Source of the DNA: Mesostigma viride
Lineage: Eukaryota; Streptophyta; Mesostigmatophyceae; Mesostigmatales; Mesostigmataceae
Assembly (NCBI GenBank): GCA_009746045.1
Contig: RPFO01000667.1
Span: 643,721 to 707,720 of the forward strand
Direction of reading: 5' to 3'
DNA: 64,000 nucleotides
Positions within the stretch are counted from its first letter, which is position 1, and the number at the start of each line of letters is the position of its first letter. Position numbers and translations under genes: made by a program. The notes below the pieces were generated by a model. It made no database searches. It was not told the origin of the DNA and was given only the letters and a program-made list of their open reading frames with translations. Positions 19,167 to 28,641 of this stretch are shown piece after piece.

Positions 19167-20858
19167 CTACTGTTCCCCCTCCCCCCCCAAATCCATAGGA
19201 ACTAACCCCGAAGAAGACCCTGGCGAAAAAGCCACTGCTGGAGGGTCACGAGGGAGCGAAGAGGGTGCGGGAGCCTGATTATCATAGGGGAACCCTGGGG
19301 ATCCTGTCTGCACAGCATTCAGCCTACTAGGGGTAGCTGAAGGGATGCGTCCTGAAGTAGGACGAATAGGAGCACGCTGAGGGGTACGAGGAGGGCGAGC
19401 GTCGGGATGAGGGGGAGCACCCGAAAGGAACTTGGGGCACTCACGTTTAAGATGACCTACTTCCTTACAATGATAGCATGTGATATGAGAGACATCAAGG
19501 GCTGAAAGGTCAGTAACACAGATATCTAATTCTTCTACATAGGAGTTCTCCTCCTCAGGGGTAAGGATAATATTATTAATACGGGAACGGGTAGGAAGAG
19601 AAGGGGTGGTGAAGAAATCTGCTACACGCAAGAGATGCTGGCGCACATGCTTGAGGGGCAGATCAGTAAAACGGTAGGCAGAGAACTGGCGCTTGACTTC
19701 ACGTAATAAGGGTCTACTGAGGCCTTGGAGGAAGCGAGCACGTACTTCTGCACCCGACAAATCCCTAATTCGTACCATCTGAGCATCAAACTCTTTCATA
19801 TACTCCTTAAATGATTTAGTACCCTGCTGCAAGGTACCAAAGGCTAATCTATCCTGCCAATCTGAATCAGGAGGGACTAAATGGTTCTCTAAACGCTTAA
19901 ACAATTCTGCTACAGAGTTAGGGTAGGCATGAGAGGCCAAAGACTCACACTGAATGAGGTTAGCAAGCTCAGGAGTAATACAGGTTGTGAGATAGTGAGG
20001 AACTAATACAGCATCAGAAAGACGCCATCTATTATGATTCTGCCACGACTCCGTGTTCTGTGTAAGCAACATAATAAAGGTGAAAAACTGTTGAGGGGTA
20101 GACTTGACATCCAGCTTGGGAAGGTTAGCAAAGAGGGGAAGAGCAGGGGGCTTAGGGGGATTAGAAGAGTCAGTTTTTCCCATAGGGCCACTATCTTCCA
20201 CTGCTACATAAGCGGGATAGAAGGAAGGAAGAGGAAAAGTCTTGGGTAGGGGTCTAGACGGGGCCACCGTTTCAGGCTGGTGCCCATAAGAGAAGGGGAC
20301 AGTATATTGCTCACGAAGAGAGGAATAGGCAAAATGATCATAATTTCTGTCATCTAAGGGCATGGTACTGAAATCACTATTAACTTCTAAATCAGCCACA
20401 CGGGTAGGGACCTGGGCTGCCTCATAGGCCGTCTCAGGGTAGGACCAGGAAGCAGGTGGGTAAAAGGGAACTGCACTAGGGCGCCCAGAAGGACCGACAG
20501 GGGCAGAGGCACGACCCGTGTTAAGAGCAGGCATGGAAGGAACAGGGTGGGAAGGAGGCCTAAAAACATTGTTAGTTAGTGAGGACCTGCTGGAGGGTTG
20601 AGCCAAGGTTGCAGGAGGGGCAGGGGCCTGGTTCAGGGTAAGGGAAGGGTCATCACTAAATCTGACTTGCATACGTTGACGTTGTTCATAGGTAGGAGGG
20701 GTAAGTGAGGGACGACGGCGACCATCAGCAAGAGGAGAAGGAGGTGAGGCACGAAGATTACCTTGAGGAGTGAGATGGTGTACCGTTTCAAGTGAGTCCC
20801 GTCGGTTACCCCGATTGTTGTTATGGTTGTTATTATTATTATTATTATTATTATTCAT
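19167..20858 (-). CDS. Gag (gypsy)
   Basis: 563 residues, starting with an Asn-rich tract from an AAT repeat. The middle has the capsid-like retrotransposon gag region (SWQNHNRWRLSDAVL ... FKEYMKEFDAQM ... RFLQGLSRPL). A CCHC zinc knuckle CYHCKEVGHLKREC lies near residue 460. It forms the particle and packages RNA. It ends at a TAG right after a G-rich stretch. Confidence 0.9.
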   Translation of the reverse strand: MNNNNNNNNNNHNNNRGNRRDSLETVHHLTPQGNLRASPPSPLADGRRRPSLTPPTYEQRQRMQVRFSDDPSLTLNQAPAPPATLAQPSSRSSLTNNVFRPPSHPVPSMPALNTGRASAPVGPSGRPSAVPFYPPASWSYPETAYEAAQVPTRVADLEVNSDFSTMPLDDRNYDHFAYSSLREQYTVPFSYGHQPETVAPSRPLPKTFPLPSFYPAYVAVEDSGPMGKTDSSNPPKPPALPLFANLPKLDVKSTPQQFFTFIMLLTQNTESWQNHNRWRLSDAVLVPHYLTTCITPELANLIQCESLASHAYPNSVAELFKRLENHLVPPDSDWQDRLAFGTLQQGTKSFKEYMKEFDAQMVRIRDLSGAEVRARFLQGLSRPLLREVKRQFSAYRFTDLPLKHVRQHLLRVADFFTTPSLPTRSRINNIILTPEEENSYVEELDICVTDLSALDVSHITCYHCKEVGHLKRECPKFLSGAPPHPDARPPRTPQRAPIRPTSGRIPSATPSRLNAVQTGSPGFPYDNQAPAPSSLPRDPPAVAFSPGSSSGLVPMDLGGEGEQ

Positions 20859-21032
20859 AGTAGGAGTATTGGTAGGTATAGGCGACAGTTACCACCCACT
20901 GGATCCATTTTTGTTTAAGTAAATGATCAAAAATCTAACTGAAAGCAACAAGGATAAAGGACAAGGCCTAATATAAGGCAAGGAAAGAAAAGGAAAAGAT
21001 TTTAATGGCTTAAAAGAAAGGAACAATTTAAA

Positions 21033-21425
21033 TCAGTCCTTTTTAACAACAGTAATGGATAGGGAACCGAATTCCAAGGTGAGAGGAGTATCTAAGCTAG
21101 ATGAGGATGCAGCCCTCTTAGGGGGAGACGAAGGAGGGGTAGCAAAATCTAGAGCTTCTACAGGAGGGCGACCATGAGGAGTAGAACGTACGTGTAGGCC
21201 TAGATCTGATACGCTATGGTCTATAAGGAATTGTTGAGCTTCCTCGAAGGTAACAAATTTCTTATACCTAATTACATTATATGTACGGTTTTGCACTATC
21301 TTCCTAGCATCTGACCAAGAGAGGAAAATGGCTGACCATTGAGGGGTAATAACTACGTAATACTTAGCTAAACTATTATCACTAGATGAATGGGAAGGCG
21401 CAGTAAAAACACGACGTTGACTCAT
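21033..21425 (-). CDS. Small ORF with viroplasmin / RNase H1 N-terminal-like domain (gypsy)
   Basis: 130 residues, first ORF of the element, upstream of gag. Residues ~20-70 read KYYVVITPQWSAIFLSW ... ARKIVQ ... YKKFVTFEEAQQFL. This is the pattern of the small hybrid/dsRNA-binding fold found at the N-terminus of eukaryotic RNase H1 and in caulimovirus P6: an aromatic-rich start, G/A-I-x-x-SW, a central YKKF and a final helix EEAQQFL. The C-terminal half is Ser/Pro-rich. It could bind RNA:DNA hybrids during reverse transcription. Family assignment rests on motif pattern, not a search. Confidence 0.7.
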   Translation of the reverse strand: MSQRRVFTAPSHSSSDNSLAKYYVVITPQWSAIFLSWSDARKIVQNRTYNVIRYKKFVTFEEAQQFLIDHSVSDLGLHVRSTPHGRPPVEALDFATPPSSPPKRAASSSSLDTPLTLEFGSLSITVVKKD

Positions 21426-21939
21426 GATAACTCACCTGGCGTGTCTTGTGATGTCAAGCTAGACGAGGTAGGGGTAGGCGACTTAGCTTGACGATCTGGA
21501 TCACCGAAAGAAGAAGGAGGGCGGGAGTTTCCAGCTCTCGTCCTAAGTCAGCGGCCGGATATCCCAGCGCTCGTCCTAACACAGCGCCCCGTAACTCTGC
21601 GGGTGCGGCCGTCTAATAAAGCAGCAGCACAAGGAAAAAGGTGTAGGTACTGCGACGCTAATCGTCTCCGAACAGTAATACTCCCCTATCTAAGGCAGGA
21701 AACAACCGTAAGCAGGAAAACAAGGCGAAGGACAGGCTAACTACGAAAGGATTTATCCGCTGTGAGCAGGTCTAGCTTCTAGGTAAAGCGTGTCCCGAAA
21801 CGGGCAGCACGACGCTCCTAGCTTGAAGGCGACCCGCCCATTACCTATCAAGGAAGTGTCGACTTCTTGTTCCTGGACGCGGAAGGGGTCTTGAAAAGGT
21901 GTATGTGGCAAGGGATAGTCGTCTCGTTCACTACCTACT
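21426..21939 (-). other. 5' leader of gypsy element
   Basis: About 510 bp between primer-binding site and first ORF, without a recognisable gene. It presumably carries packaging signals, but nothing specific is seen. Confidence 0.5.
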
Positions 21940-21957
21940 GAAGTTCCTCCGGAACCA
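21940..21957 (-). promoter_or_regulatory. Primer-binding site of gypsy element
   Basis: One base after the 5' LTR the minus strand reads TGGTTCCGGAGGAACTTC. It begins with the TGG that pairs with tRNA 3' CCA. The tRNA species is not identified. Confidence 0.6.
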
Positions 21958-21958
21958 T

Positions 21959-22531
21959 TGTTACGCCGCGGATATCTACCTCCACCTCTACCTCTAATGG
22001 GCCTGATACTACCTAAACTGGTCAGGCCTCCTCTACTTAACCCTCTGGCGAAAGACGAACGTGACGGAGCTGATCTCAATGCATTAACGTAAGTGTTACT
22101 ATAATACGCCATACAACCATTTATCAAAACCCGTTTACTCCAGGAATAGAGGAAGGAAACACAACTACACTGCCGTGACCCAAGCCTAAATGTGTTAATT
22201 CATTTAACACACGCCGAGTGCACACACAAGGGGTAGAACGCGCATAAATGGTCACCAACGGTCCAACACGCTCGGGCCGACATGGCCCTCGCCTACAGGT
22301 GCACGCTGGTCCACTAAATCTACTGATGCACGCTGGTCCACTACATTCTACCACAGGATCAGGACCACTAGTAAAGTACGCGGCGCGGCGCCCAACGGCA
22401 CCCAATGTACCACAGTACTGTTACGAGGACAATAATGTCCCGGTAGGAGCCTAAACGTAAACCTAGGGACAACCGAGGCAAAGGACCTAATTTACGTCCG
22501 TAACTACAACGAATTGTTACGCGACGTAACA
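21959..22531 (-). repeat. 5' LTR of gypsy element
   Basis: 573 bp, TG...CA, followed by the target duplication TTGTG at 22532-22536. Confidence 0.95.
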
Positions 22532-22536
22532 TTGTG

Positions 22537-24039
22537 CAGGCGACTAAACCAGCTCACCAAACTCCCCAGGCCTTCCTGTCTGAGCACAAAGAGCCCTGCA
22601 GCCCTGCCCCTGACCTTGGAGACCTGCCTGCTGTCCATTGAGCTATCCACATACAGCTCCATGCAAATGGGTTGTGATAAATCCACTGCAGACAACAGAA
22701 TGCCAGATGAAGCCCTGACCTGATCAGCCACCTTGGCAGACCCTAGCTCCACCAGCATGTCATCAGGCAACCTGGCTATGACCATAAGGTCTGGCCTGGA
22801 AATGCCTGCCACCCAAGCAACCATGCCCCTCACCATGGGACACAGTGCCTGTGTGATGGTTGGAGGAAGCTTGCTAATGAGGGTCTCTTGATAGTCATTG
22901 CCCCCCACCAGCAGCATACGCCACTCCCCTCCCTTCTTCACCAGTGTGGCCTCCATGCCCACAAACAGCAGAGGCTCATTCTCCACCTGCCATTGCTCCC
23001 TACCCAGAGGAAACTTGGACTTAATGATGGAGATCAGCTCCTTAAGCCACGACGTGGGAGCTATCAGATGTAGGTCATCCCCGTGCAGCGAAGCATACAC
23101 TGGCAGGCCTTCCCATTGCCCCAGAAACAGACAGGGGTCTACAGGAGAGACCTTCAAGTTGCAATGCTCCTTCAGGAAACGGTTGAGAGTCTCCCTCCAG
23201 ATTATTGGACTTGACCTCAGGCCCTCCAGGCCCTTGAGGATTTTAAGGAACTCCGTGTGGATGTCCCTTTTCCATACAGCAGGCACCCTAACATAGAAAG
23301 GCGTCTTGCCCTCCCACTTTTCCTGTGCCACATCTGCATCACCCTCCAGAAATGCCCTCTTGAAGTCTATCACCACTGAGCCATAGTCCAAGCCCTTGTT
23401 GAGAAGGCCTAGAAAGACACACAGCAGCAGCCTCCAAGTATCATGCAGCATGCCAGGGGTATACAACTCCTCAGCAGTGCACTCACCAGTACCCTTGAAC
23501 TCATTCAGCACTGGCCTGACATGTGGTACCTTGACCCCGTCCACCTCCTTCATCTTGATGACAAACTTGAGCTTGAGTAGACGTCGTGCAGGAGGCAGGT
23601 CATTGACAGGTTCCACGCATTTCTTGGAGATCCAGTCCTCCCCAGATTTAATCAGACCCAGTGTGACCTGGGGACACATAATGGGAGAGGACATGAGCTT
23701 CACCAGGCCTTGGTAGTTGATAGGGCTGTGTCCAGCAAGTGAGTGAGGACCAATGCCCAAACTGCTTGGATGACTAGCAGCTGGCAGTATGAGGTCATCA
23801 ACCAAGGGCTCCTGCCCCTGGCACACTTGCACACGCTTAACCGTCCTGGTTACTGCACGTGATAGGTGAGTGGTCCTGAAATTAATCAGTGGGACCTGAC
23901 CAGCCCCTTCCTTAGTCAGGAGAGAGGACGTGATCACTACCCATCCTGGCATAGGAAATTCTGCCCCAGAAGAGCAGGTCCTTGATAGCCCTCCAAGACA
24001 CAAAAAGCAGTGTCCTGTCCAAGGATAGGAATGAATACC
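22537..24039 (-). pseudogene. Reverse transcriptase and N-terminal RNase H of copia-like copy B
   Basis: Open in one frame from 24039 to the gypsy insertion. It includes the stretch that is frameshifted in copy A. RT landmarks: IDFKRAFLEGD, LKGLEGLRSSPIIW, VDPCLFLGQWEG and SLHGDDLHL (HGDD instead of YVDD). RNase H begins at MELYVDSSMDS and is cut at FSRLH; the rest lies at 11307-11664. The frame is -1 relative to the integrase-protease ORF. Confidence 0.85.
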
Positions 24040-25658
24040 TCACCCAGTACCTTCACGTGTACCCCGCCACTGAAGTCAGACACAAACTGATAGCTGGGTT
24101 CAGACATGCTGTACCCTGCTGCAGCCCTGGTCCCAATAATGGAAACCTGAGAATTAGTGTCTACCTCTAAGGCAGTGTCCAGCCCCAGATTGCCATGCCA
24201 CCTGAGCTTGGCTACCTTGGGCTGCTTCTTGGCCCTTTGTAGAGCCCCAATCAATCCAGCCAAACTTGTCCCCCTGGGCTTGGTTAGTGCCTTGGGCTTG
24301 ACAGTTGACTCCCCAGCTGTTGACCTTGCAGCCTGTTCAACAAGTACCTCTGCAACCTGGCCAGGGCTGACAGATTCCCCTGCAACAGATGTGGTCGTTG
24401 CGTCAGTGATGTCACCTGGGACCTGAAAATCCTGCAGATCCTGTGAGCCTTGTGCCTGACTGCCCTCATTCATCAGGTTAGGCTTGACATATGACCAACT
24501 CAGCCGGTGTACATGCTTTGGTTCGTCCTCCATGCTGACCAAGCATGCGTGGCTAGCTTCATCAACCTGGGTAACCACCCCAGGACTCCAGCTACCACGT
24601 TTGCCATAAAGGCTAGGTTCCTTCCAAGCTAGGACCTTCTGACCCACTTGTGGCTCCAGCATCTTCCAACCCCGGTCCTTCTCCCTCAGCTTGGCAAAGG
24701 TGACATGTGCAGCATGTTTCCAGCCCTCCAGCACATGTGGTGGGCACAGGCCATGATATAGACCCATTGGGCTGACAGCAACTCCATCATAGTAGAAGTT
24801 AACCCTGCTGTTCAGCTGCTGCTCCACGTTCCTCAGCCATGCACTCCTGACAAGTGCAGGTGCAGACAAGGGTACCCAGTCTTCAGAGATGATCAATTTC
24901 TTGACCTCCTGGATTGCCCTCTCGATAGCACCCTGCTGCCCATGAGCCTCCCTAGGTGTAACCAGCAACTCAGGAAGGGTAGGATCACCCTTGAGATGCT
25001 GAAACTGCATGTCCACCTGGATCCTTGTGGTAGGAAACTTGGCTCTTACATTCTGCAGGGCAGCCAGCAAGTACCTGTTCTTCATAGAAGGTAAATGCTC
25101 CAGCACCTTGTATTTCGTGTACCTGTCCACGCACACCAACAGTTGCATGCCCCTGATGTGTTGGATATCACACTGCAGATCACCAATGCTCTGAGGTAGA
25201 GCTTTGGCATGTGATTTCCTGGGCTTGTTGGAGGACAACTGGCACTTACACCGTGAGGCAGCTTGCTGACACGCCTTAAGAAGGGGTGCCCTGCCCATAC
25301 GGAAGGCAAAGTTGTTTGACAGAGAAGTGGCATGCCCAAACATGTTGTGGATTCGGGCACCCAACTCCTGGTACACAGAGGAAGCAGTCCCTGGCACAGT
25401 CAGGACTGTGCTGTCAGGTTGTCCAGCATCACCATGCTGACTTCCATCCTGTTCTGACTCAGAGCCTGAGTCACCCTGCTCATGCCCAACACCTGGACCG
25501 CCAGCAGGGACCACATGCATACCACCAGAGGCCTTCACACCCCTCTGTGGTTGTACATTGGTTTCTCTCAAAATGAGAGGTCCACCCTCGTGCCCAGCAC
25601 GAGGATGCATAGGGTCAGACATACTTACAGCTGCATCAGCTGTCAAGGACGTCTTCAT
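23937..25658 (-). CDS. Integrase plus protease-like domain of copia-like copy B
   Basis: 573 residues from the ATG at 25658, intact, with the same layout as 3109-4830: zinc-binding HHCC, integrase core (QCDIQHI, IQVDMQF, GAIERA), SH3-like part, then a retropepsin-like C-terminus (EVDTNSQVSII, PALLGQNFL). It is in the same frame as gag, and 25659-25799 is stop-free, so it is probably expressed as Gag-UGA-IN-PR fusion. The position of the protease-like domain after the integrase is the notable feature. Confidence 0.85.
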   Translation of the reverse strand: MKTSLTADAAVSMSDPMHPRAGHEGGPLILRETNVQPQRGVKASGGMHVVPAGGPGVGHEQGDSGSESEQDGSQHGDAGQPDSTVLTVPGTASSVYQELGARIHNMFGHATSLSNNFAFRMGRAPLLKACQQAASRCKCQLSSNKPRKSHAKALPQSIGDLQCDIQHIRGMQLLVCVDRYTKYKVLEHLPSMKNRYLLAALQNVRAKFPTTRIQVDMQFQHLKGDPTLPELLVTPREAHGQQGAIERAIQEVKKLIISEDWVPLSAPALVRSAWLRNVEQQLNSRVNFYYDGVAVSPMGLYHGLCPPHVLEGWKHAAHVTFAKLREKDRGWKMLEPQVGQKVLAWKEPSLYGKRGSWSPGVVTQVDEASHACLVSMEDEPKHVHRLSWSYVKPNLMNEGSQAQGSQDLQDFQVPGDITDATTTSVAGESVSPGQVAEVLVEQAARSTAGESTVKPKALTKPRGTSLAGLIGALQRAKKQPKVAKLRWHGNLGLDTALEVDTNSQVSIIGTRAAAGYSMSEPSYQFVSDFSGGVHVKVLGEVFIPILGQDTAFCVLEGYQGPALLGQNFLCQDG

Positions 25659-25802
25659 AGGAACCTGTACCTCTCCAGGTGACCTGGGGCCACACTGAAC
25701 CTGGAGATCACCCTCTTGTTGCCCAGATATAAAATCTGCATTGGAGCACCTGGCCTCCCCCTTGGGTGAATTAAGGTGTGTAGGGGTTGCCTCAGACAGT
25801 CA
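25659..25802 (-). other. Gag-pol junction with in-frame UGA
   Basis: gag ends AAG GAG CAG TGA CTG. The 46 codons between this TGA (25802-25800) and the ATG of the integrase ORF are open in the same frame. A single UGA followed by C is a leaky context known from readthrough signals. Copy A has the same codon at 2965-2967 with the same surroundings. Confidence 0.6.
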
Positions 25803-26915
25803 CTGCTCCTTGTTGTCTTCTTGCTGACTGCCCTTTGAAGGCTGGCCTGCCTGGGACTTGTTGTTGTTCTTCTTGTTGTTGTTGTTATTCTTGTTGCTGC
25901 CCTGGCCCTGGGACTTCTTGAAGCTGGGACACTCCTTCTTGATGTGCCCCCACCCCTTGCACAGGTAGCATTGTATCTTGGACTTGCCCTGGCCACTGCC
26001 CCCATTGTCAGACGCGTTGCCCTGCTTGGGCTGACCACCCACCCGCCTGAACACCGACTTGGAGTGTGACCTCCTGTCAGAATCAGGTGAATGATCTCCC
26101 TTGCGCTTGTTATGGTTGCCCCTACGCCCTCCTTGGCTTCGGTCAGCCTCAGACGTCTTGGAGCCACCCTGGGTACGCCCGCCTGCCTGGGTAGCCTTCA
26201 CTGCTGGCACTCCACCCTCAAACAGCTCCTCTGCCTCGAGAGCTTGTTTAATGATGACCTTGTAGGCCTTCAGGGTAGAGTGTGGGGCACACATGACTTT
26301 TAAGGAGCCACGTGTCGCCTTATCCAGCCCAGAAACCTTGAGCCAGTTGGTTAGGGCTATGTTATCAGCGACATTAAAGCCGTGAGCCCTGCCCTCCTCA
26401 ACCATCTTACAATAGTTGAGAAAGTTCTGGATCAGGTCCCCCTTGACCTCCCACCCTTGGTACTTGTCCTGCCAATGGATGCCGACCTTCTTGCGTTGGT
26501 CCTCCAGCAGCTCCTTCAGCTCAGCCACGTACAGTGCCCAGGCCTTATTGGCCTTTTTGCACTCCCTGGTTAGGTCCTTAATCTGGTCAGTACACTTGCC
26601 AAAAGTGCTACTGCCTATCCAGATTTGATAGTAATTTGTACCACCGTACAAGCTAGGGAACCCTTCCAATCCCTCCACAAACTCTTCAGCCTGCTTAGGC
26701 TTGGAGTCTGAGGTTACAGGCTGCAACTGATTGACAATTAAAAGACCCTGTGTGGTGAGATCAAAGCCATGAATAGCTTGTGCATTATTATTATTGTGAG
26801 GAAGGTTGGTAATCTCTCCGGTAAGCCCCACGTCATCTACGTGAGCGGTTCCACTACCAGCACCCCCATTATTATTCCCACTGGCTGGACCCTTGCTACG
26901 GCGTCCCTCAGCCAT
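25800..26915 (-). CDS. Gag of copia-like copy B
   Basis: 371 residues, intact. An Asn/Gly-rich N-terminus is followed by a helical retrotransposon gag-like middle (ALYVAELKELLEDQRKK, NWLKVSGLDKATRGS). A basic tail holds one CCHC knuckle CYLCKGWGHIKKEC near residue 318 and an Asn/Lys tract from AAC repeats. It forms the particle shell and binds RNA. Confidence 0.85.
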   Translation of the reverse strand: MAEGRRSKGPASGNNNGGAGSGTAHVDDVGLTGEITNLPHNNNNAQAIHGFDLTTQGLLIVNQLQPVTSDSKPKQAEEFVEGLEGFPSLYGGTNYYQIWIGSSTFGKCTDQIKDLTRECKKANKAWALYVAELKELLEDQRKKVGIHWQDKYQGWEVKGDLIQNFLNYCKMVEEGRAHGFNVADNIALTNWLKVSGLDKATRGSLKVMCAPHSTLKAYKVIIKQALEAEELFEGGVPAVKATQAGGRTQGGSKTSEADRSQGGRRGNHNKRKGDHSPDSDRRSHSKSVFRRVGGQPKQGNASDNGGSGQGKSKIQCYLCKGWGHIKKECPSFKKSQGQGSNKNNNNNKKNNNKSQAGQPSKGSQQEDNKEQ

Positions 26916-27083
26916 CCTGCACTACCAGCTATTCAAAGAACACCTTAACAAAGCAGCAGAAAATATGTACAAAATTTGTGTCGTCGCTGCCGCCTGCGCC
27001 GGTGTCGCTCCCGCCCCCGCGAATTGCCGCTGAAAATTCGACAAAAAAATGTCGACGAGTACTGCAGAAGAAAATTAGGCCGA

Positions 27084-27794
27084 CTAGTAGTCAAGGCCCC
27101 TGAAGTCGCAGTACGTGTATACGAACTCACGATCCTCCATATCCAGCTCCGGACCTGCACCGGTATGAATTAAAACCGGCGTGCTCCCCGCCGCGTAAGT
27201 TGCGACGCGCCGACGCGCGACGAGGCGCAGAGGATGTGTAAAGATCGTCAATAATTCCCACCCCGCGGGAATCCACTCTCGCACAGAGGCGAGAAATGCC
27301 ACCAGGTTAATTAAAACCTGGCGCTCACGACTGCGTACGCCGCGAGTGAGCAGCGATAACAGCGCGAGATCCTGAAACAAATTTGTTGACACCGCCGGCG
27401 CGCCCCCCGTGCGTAGCGATGCCCAGTTTTGCAGGTTTCTCTGGTAACCGGTGAGTGAAGAGAGGACGTTGTCCAACTCCTCAATGGCAGTCGTGACTTC
27501 GGTCACCGACCGCAAACCTCCCCGCACCTGGACCGTAAATGTCGATAAAATGTTTCGAATCTGGTCCAACAGGTTGCGGATTGCCGGCACCAGTGCTGGC
27601 AAATCGGGGTCCTCGGGGTTATCCCCGAGCAATGCGTGAGCTGCACGCTGCTGACGATGAAGCTCGTCGAGCGAGACCGTTACTTCGTCGAGCAATTGCT
27701 GCCACGACGGCACCGTCGGTCTTGACGAAGAACCAGCCGGCGGAGCGGCTATTTCCTCATCGTCCGGAATCCGAAATTCTTCCGAATTTGGCAT
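27084..27794 (-). CDS. ORF1 of copia-like copy B, unknown protein
   Basis: 236 residues, intact, starting 24 bases inside the 5' LTR and preceding gag. The N-terminus is acidic (NSEEFRIPDDEE). The middle is helical and Leu/Arg/Gln-rich (LLDQIRNILSTFTVQ, ALLSLLTRGVRSRE), and the C-terminus is acidic-aromatic (DMEDREFVYTYCDF). No zinc knuckle, protease or nuclease motif. Standard copia elements have no ORF before gag. It may be an accessory or capsid-like protein, but nothing identifies it. Confidence 0.6.
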   Translation of the reverse strand: MPNSEEFRIPDDEEIAAPPAGSSSRPTVPSWQQLLDEVTVSLDELHRQQRAAHALLGDNPEDPDLPALVPAIRNLLDQIRNILSTFTVQVRGGLRSVTEVTTAIEELDNVLSSLTGYQRNLQNWASLRTGGAPAVSTNLFQDLALLSLLTRGVRSRERQVLINLVAFLASVREWIPAGWELLTIFTHPLRLVARRRVATYAAGSTPVLIHTGAGPELDMEDREFVYTYCDFRGLDY

Positions 27795-27818
27795 CTTTTT
27801 GACAGAGCGTGTAATACG

Positions 27819-28435
27819 AGTTGTGAGGGTAAGAATGCCACGAATTCCGCCATGGTTCTTGCAGGAAGTTGCCTTTATTAATAATCAGGAAACACAGACG
27901 TAAGTCACGTCACTTCCAAGACTGCACGCAGCACAGACGACAGGGTCGCAGTGCCAAGAGAACGTGCACGCAAGAACTAGCGTCCCGGTGTGACCAAGTC
28001 ACTCATATAGCTTGCTAGGGACGCGTCCAAGTATTCAGCTGCACTGTCACAGCTGAACTGTCAATCAATTGATTACACAGACTCTGGCACGCCTTTGGCG
28101 CGCAGATCTATCAATTGTCCATACGGCTAGTCCTGTGGACCTATCCGTACACTAGTCAGCATCAATTGTCTCATAGGTCCTGGCGCGCTACAGCACGCCT
28201 ACCTATCAATTGACCATCAAGTCCTGTACAAGTCCTGTCAACGTCCTGCGGACTATCAAAGTGACACTTGTACATCCTGTGTCCGTACGCGCCCACAGTG
28301 GCGCGCCGGGTACTGTCGGCACAGCCTAGGAAACGTCATAACTTTTACGTTCCTTAACCAAATGAGGCGTTCAAGGTGCCGTTGGAAAGAGCGTAACAAT
28401 CTCTATCCATCTAACGTAAATCCTTTACGTTAACT
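27819..28435 (-). repeat. 5' LTR of copia-like copy B
   Basis: 617 bp, AGTTGTG to CGTTAACT in window orientation. It abuts the TATG microsatellite directly. Confidence 0.9.
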
Positions 28436-28641
28436 TGTATGTATGTATGTATGTATGTATGTATGTATGTATGTATGTATGTATGTATGTATGTATGTAT
28501 GTATGTATGTATGTATGTATGTATGTATGTATGTATGTATGTATGTATGTATGTATGTATGTATGTATGTATGTATGTATGTATGTATGTATGTATGTAT
28601 GTATGTATGTATGTACATATGTATGTATGTATGGATGGATG
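28436..28641. repeat. TATG microsatellite, right part
   Basis: About 200 bp of TATG repeat ending in a few GATG units. Frames through it give spurious ORFs on both strands. Confidence 0.95.

Larger units (their letters stand above)
11665..22536 (-). mobile_element. Ty3/gypsy chromovirus-like LTR retrotransposon
   Basis: A complete element, 11670-22531 (10,862 bp), with 573-bp LTRs bounded by TG and CA, and a perfect 5-bp target duplication TTGTG at 11665-11669 and 22532-22536. Read on the minus strand: LTR, primer-binding site, ORF with a viroplasmin/RNase H1 N-terminal-like fold, gag, protease, RT-RNase H, integrase with chromodomain, an extra ORF, a nested TTAA-module insertion, purine tract, LTR. 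The order PR-RT-RH-INT and the C-terminal chromodomain place it among the chromoviruses. The two LTRs differ at only a few sites (for example near 11735/22024 and 11899/22189), so the insertion is fairly young and later than that of copia copy B. Confidence 0.95.
9735..28440 (-). mobile_element. Copia-like LTR retrotransposon, copy B, split by a gypsy element
   Basis: Minus-strand element from 9740 to 28435 with two 617-bp LTRs. It is flanked by TGTAT (9735-9739 and 28436-28440), which is ambiguous because the target is a TATG repeat. A 10.9-kb gypsy element interrupts the RNase H coding region. Without it the element is about 7.83 kb. Its ORFs (ORF1, gag, integrase-protease, RT) are intact up to the insertion and serve as the reference for reading copy A. 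Confidence 0.9.
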
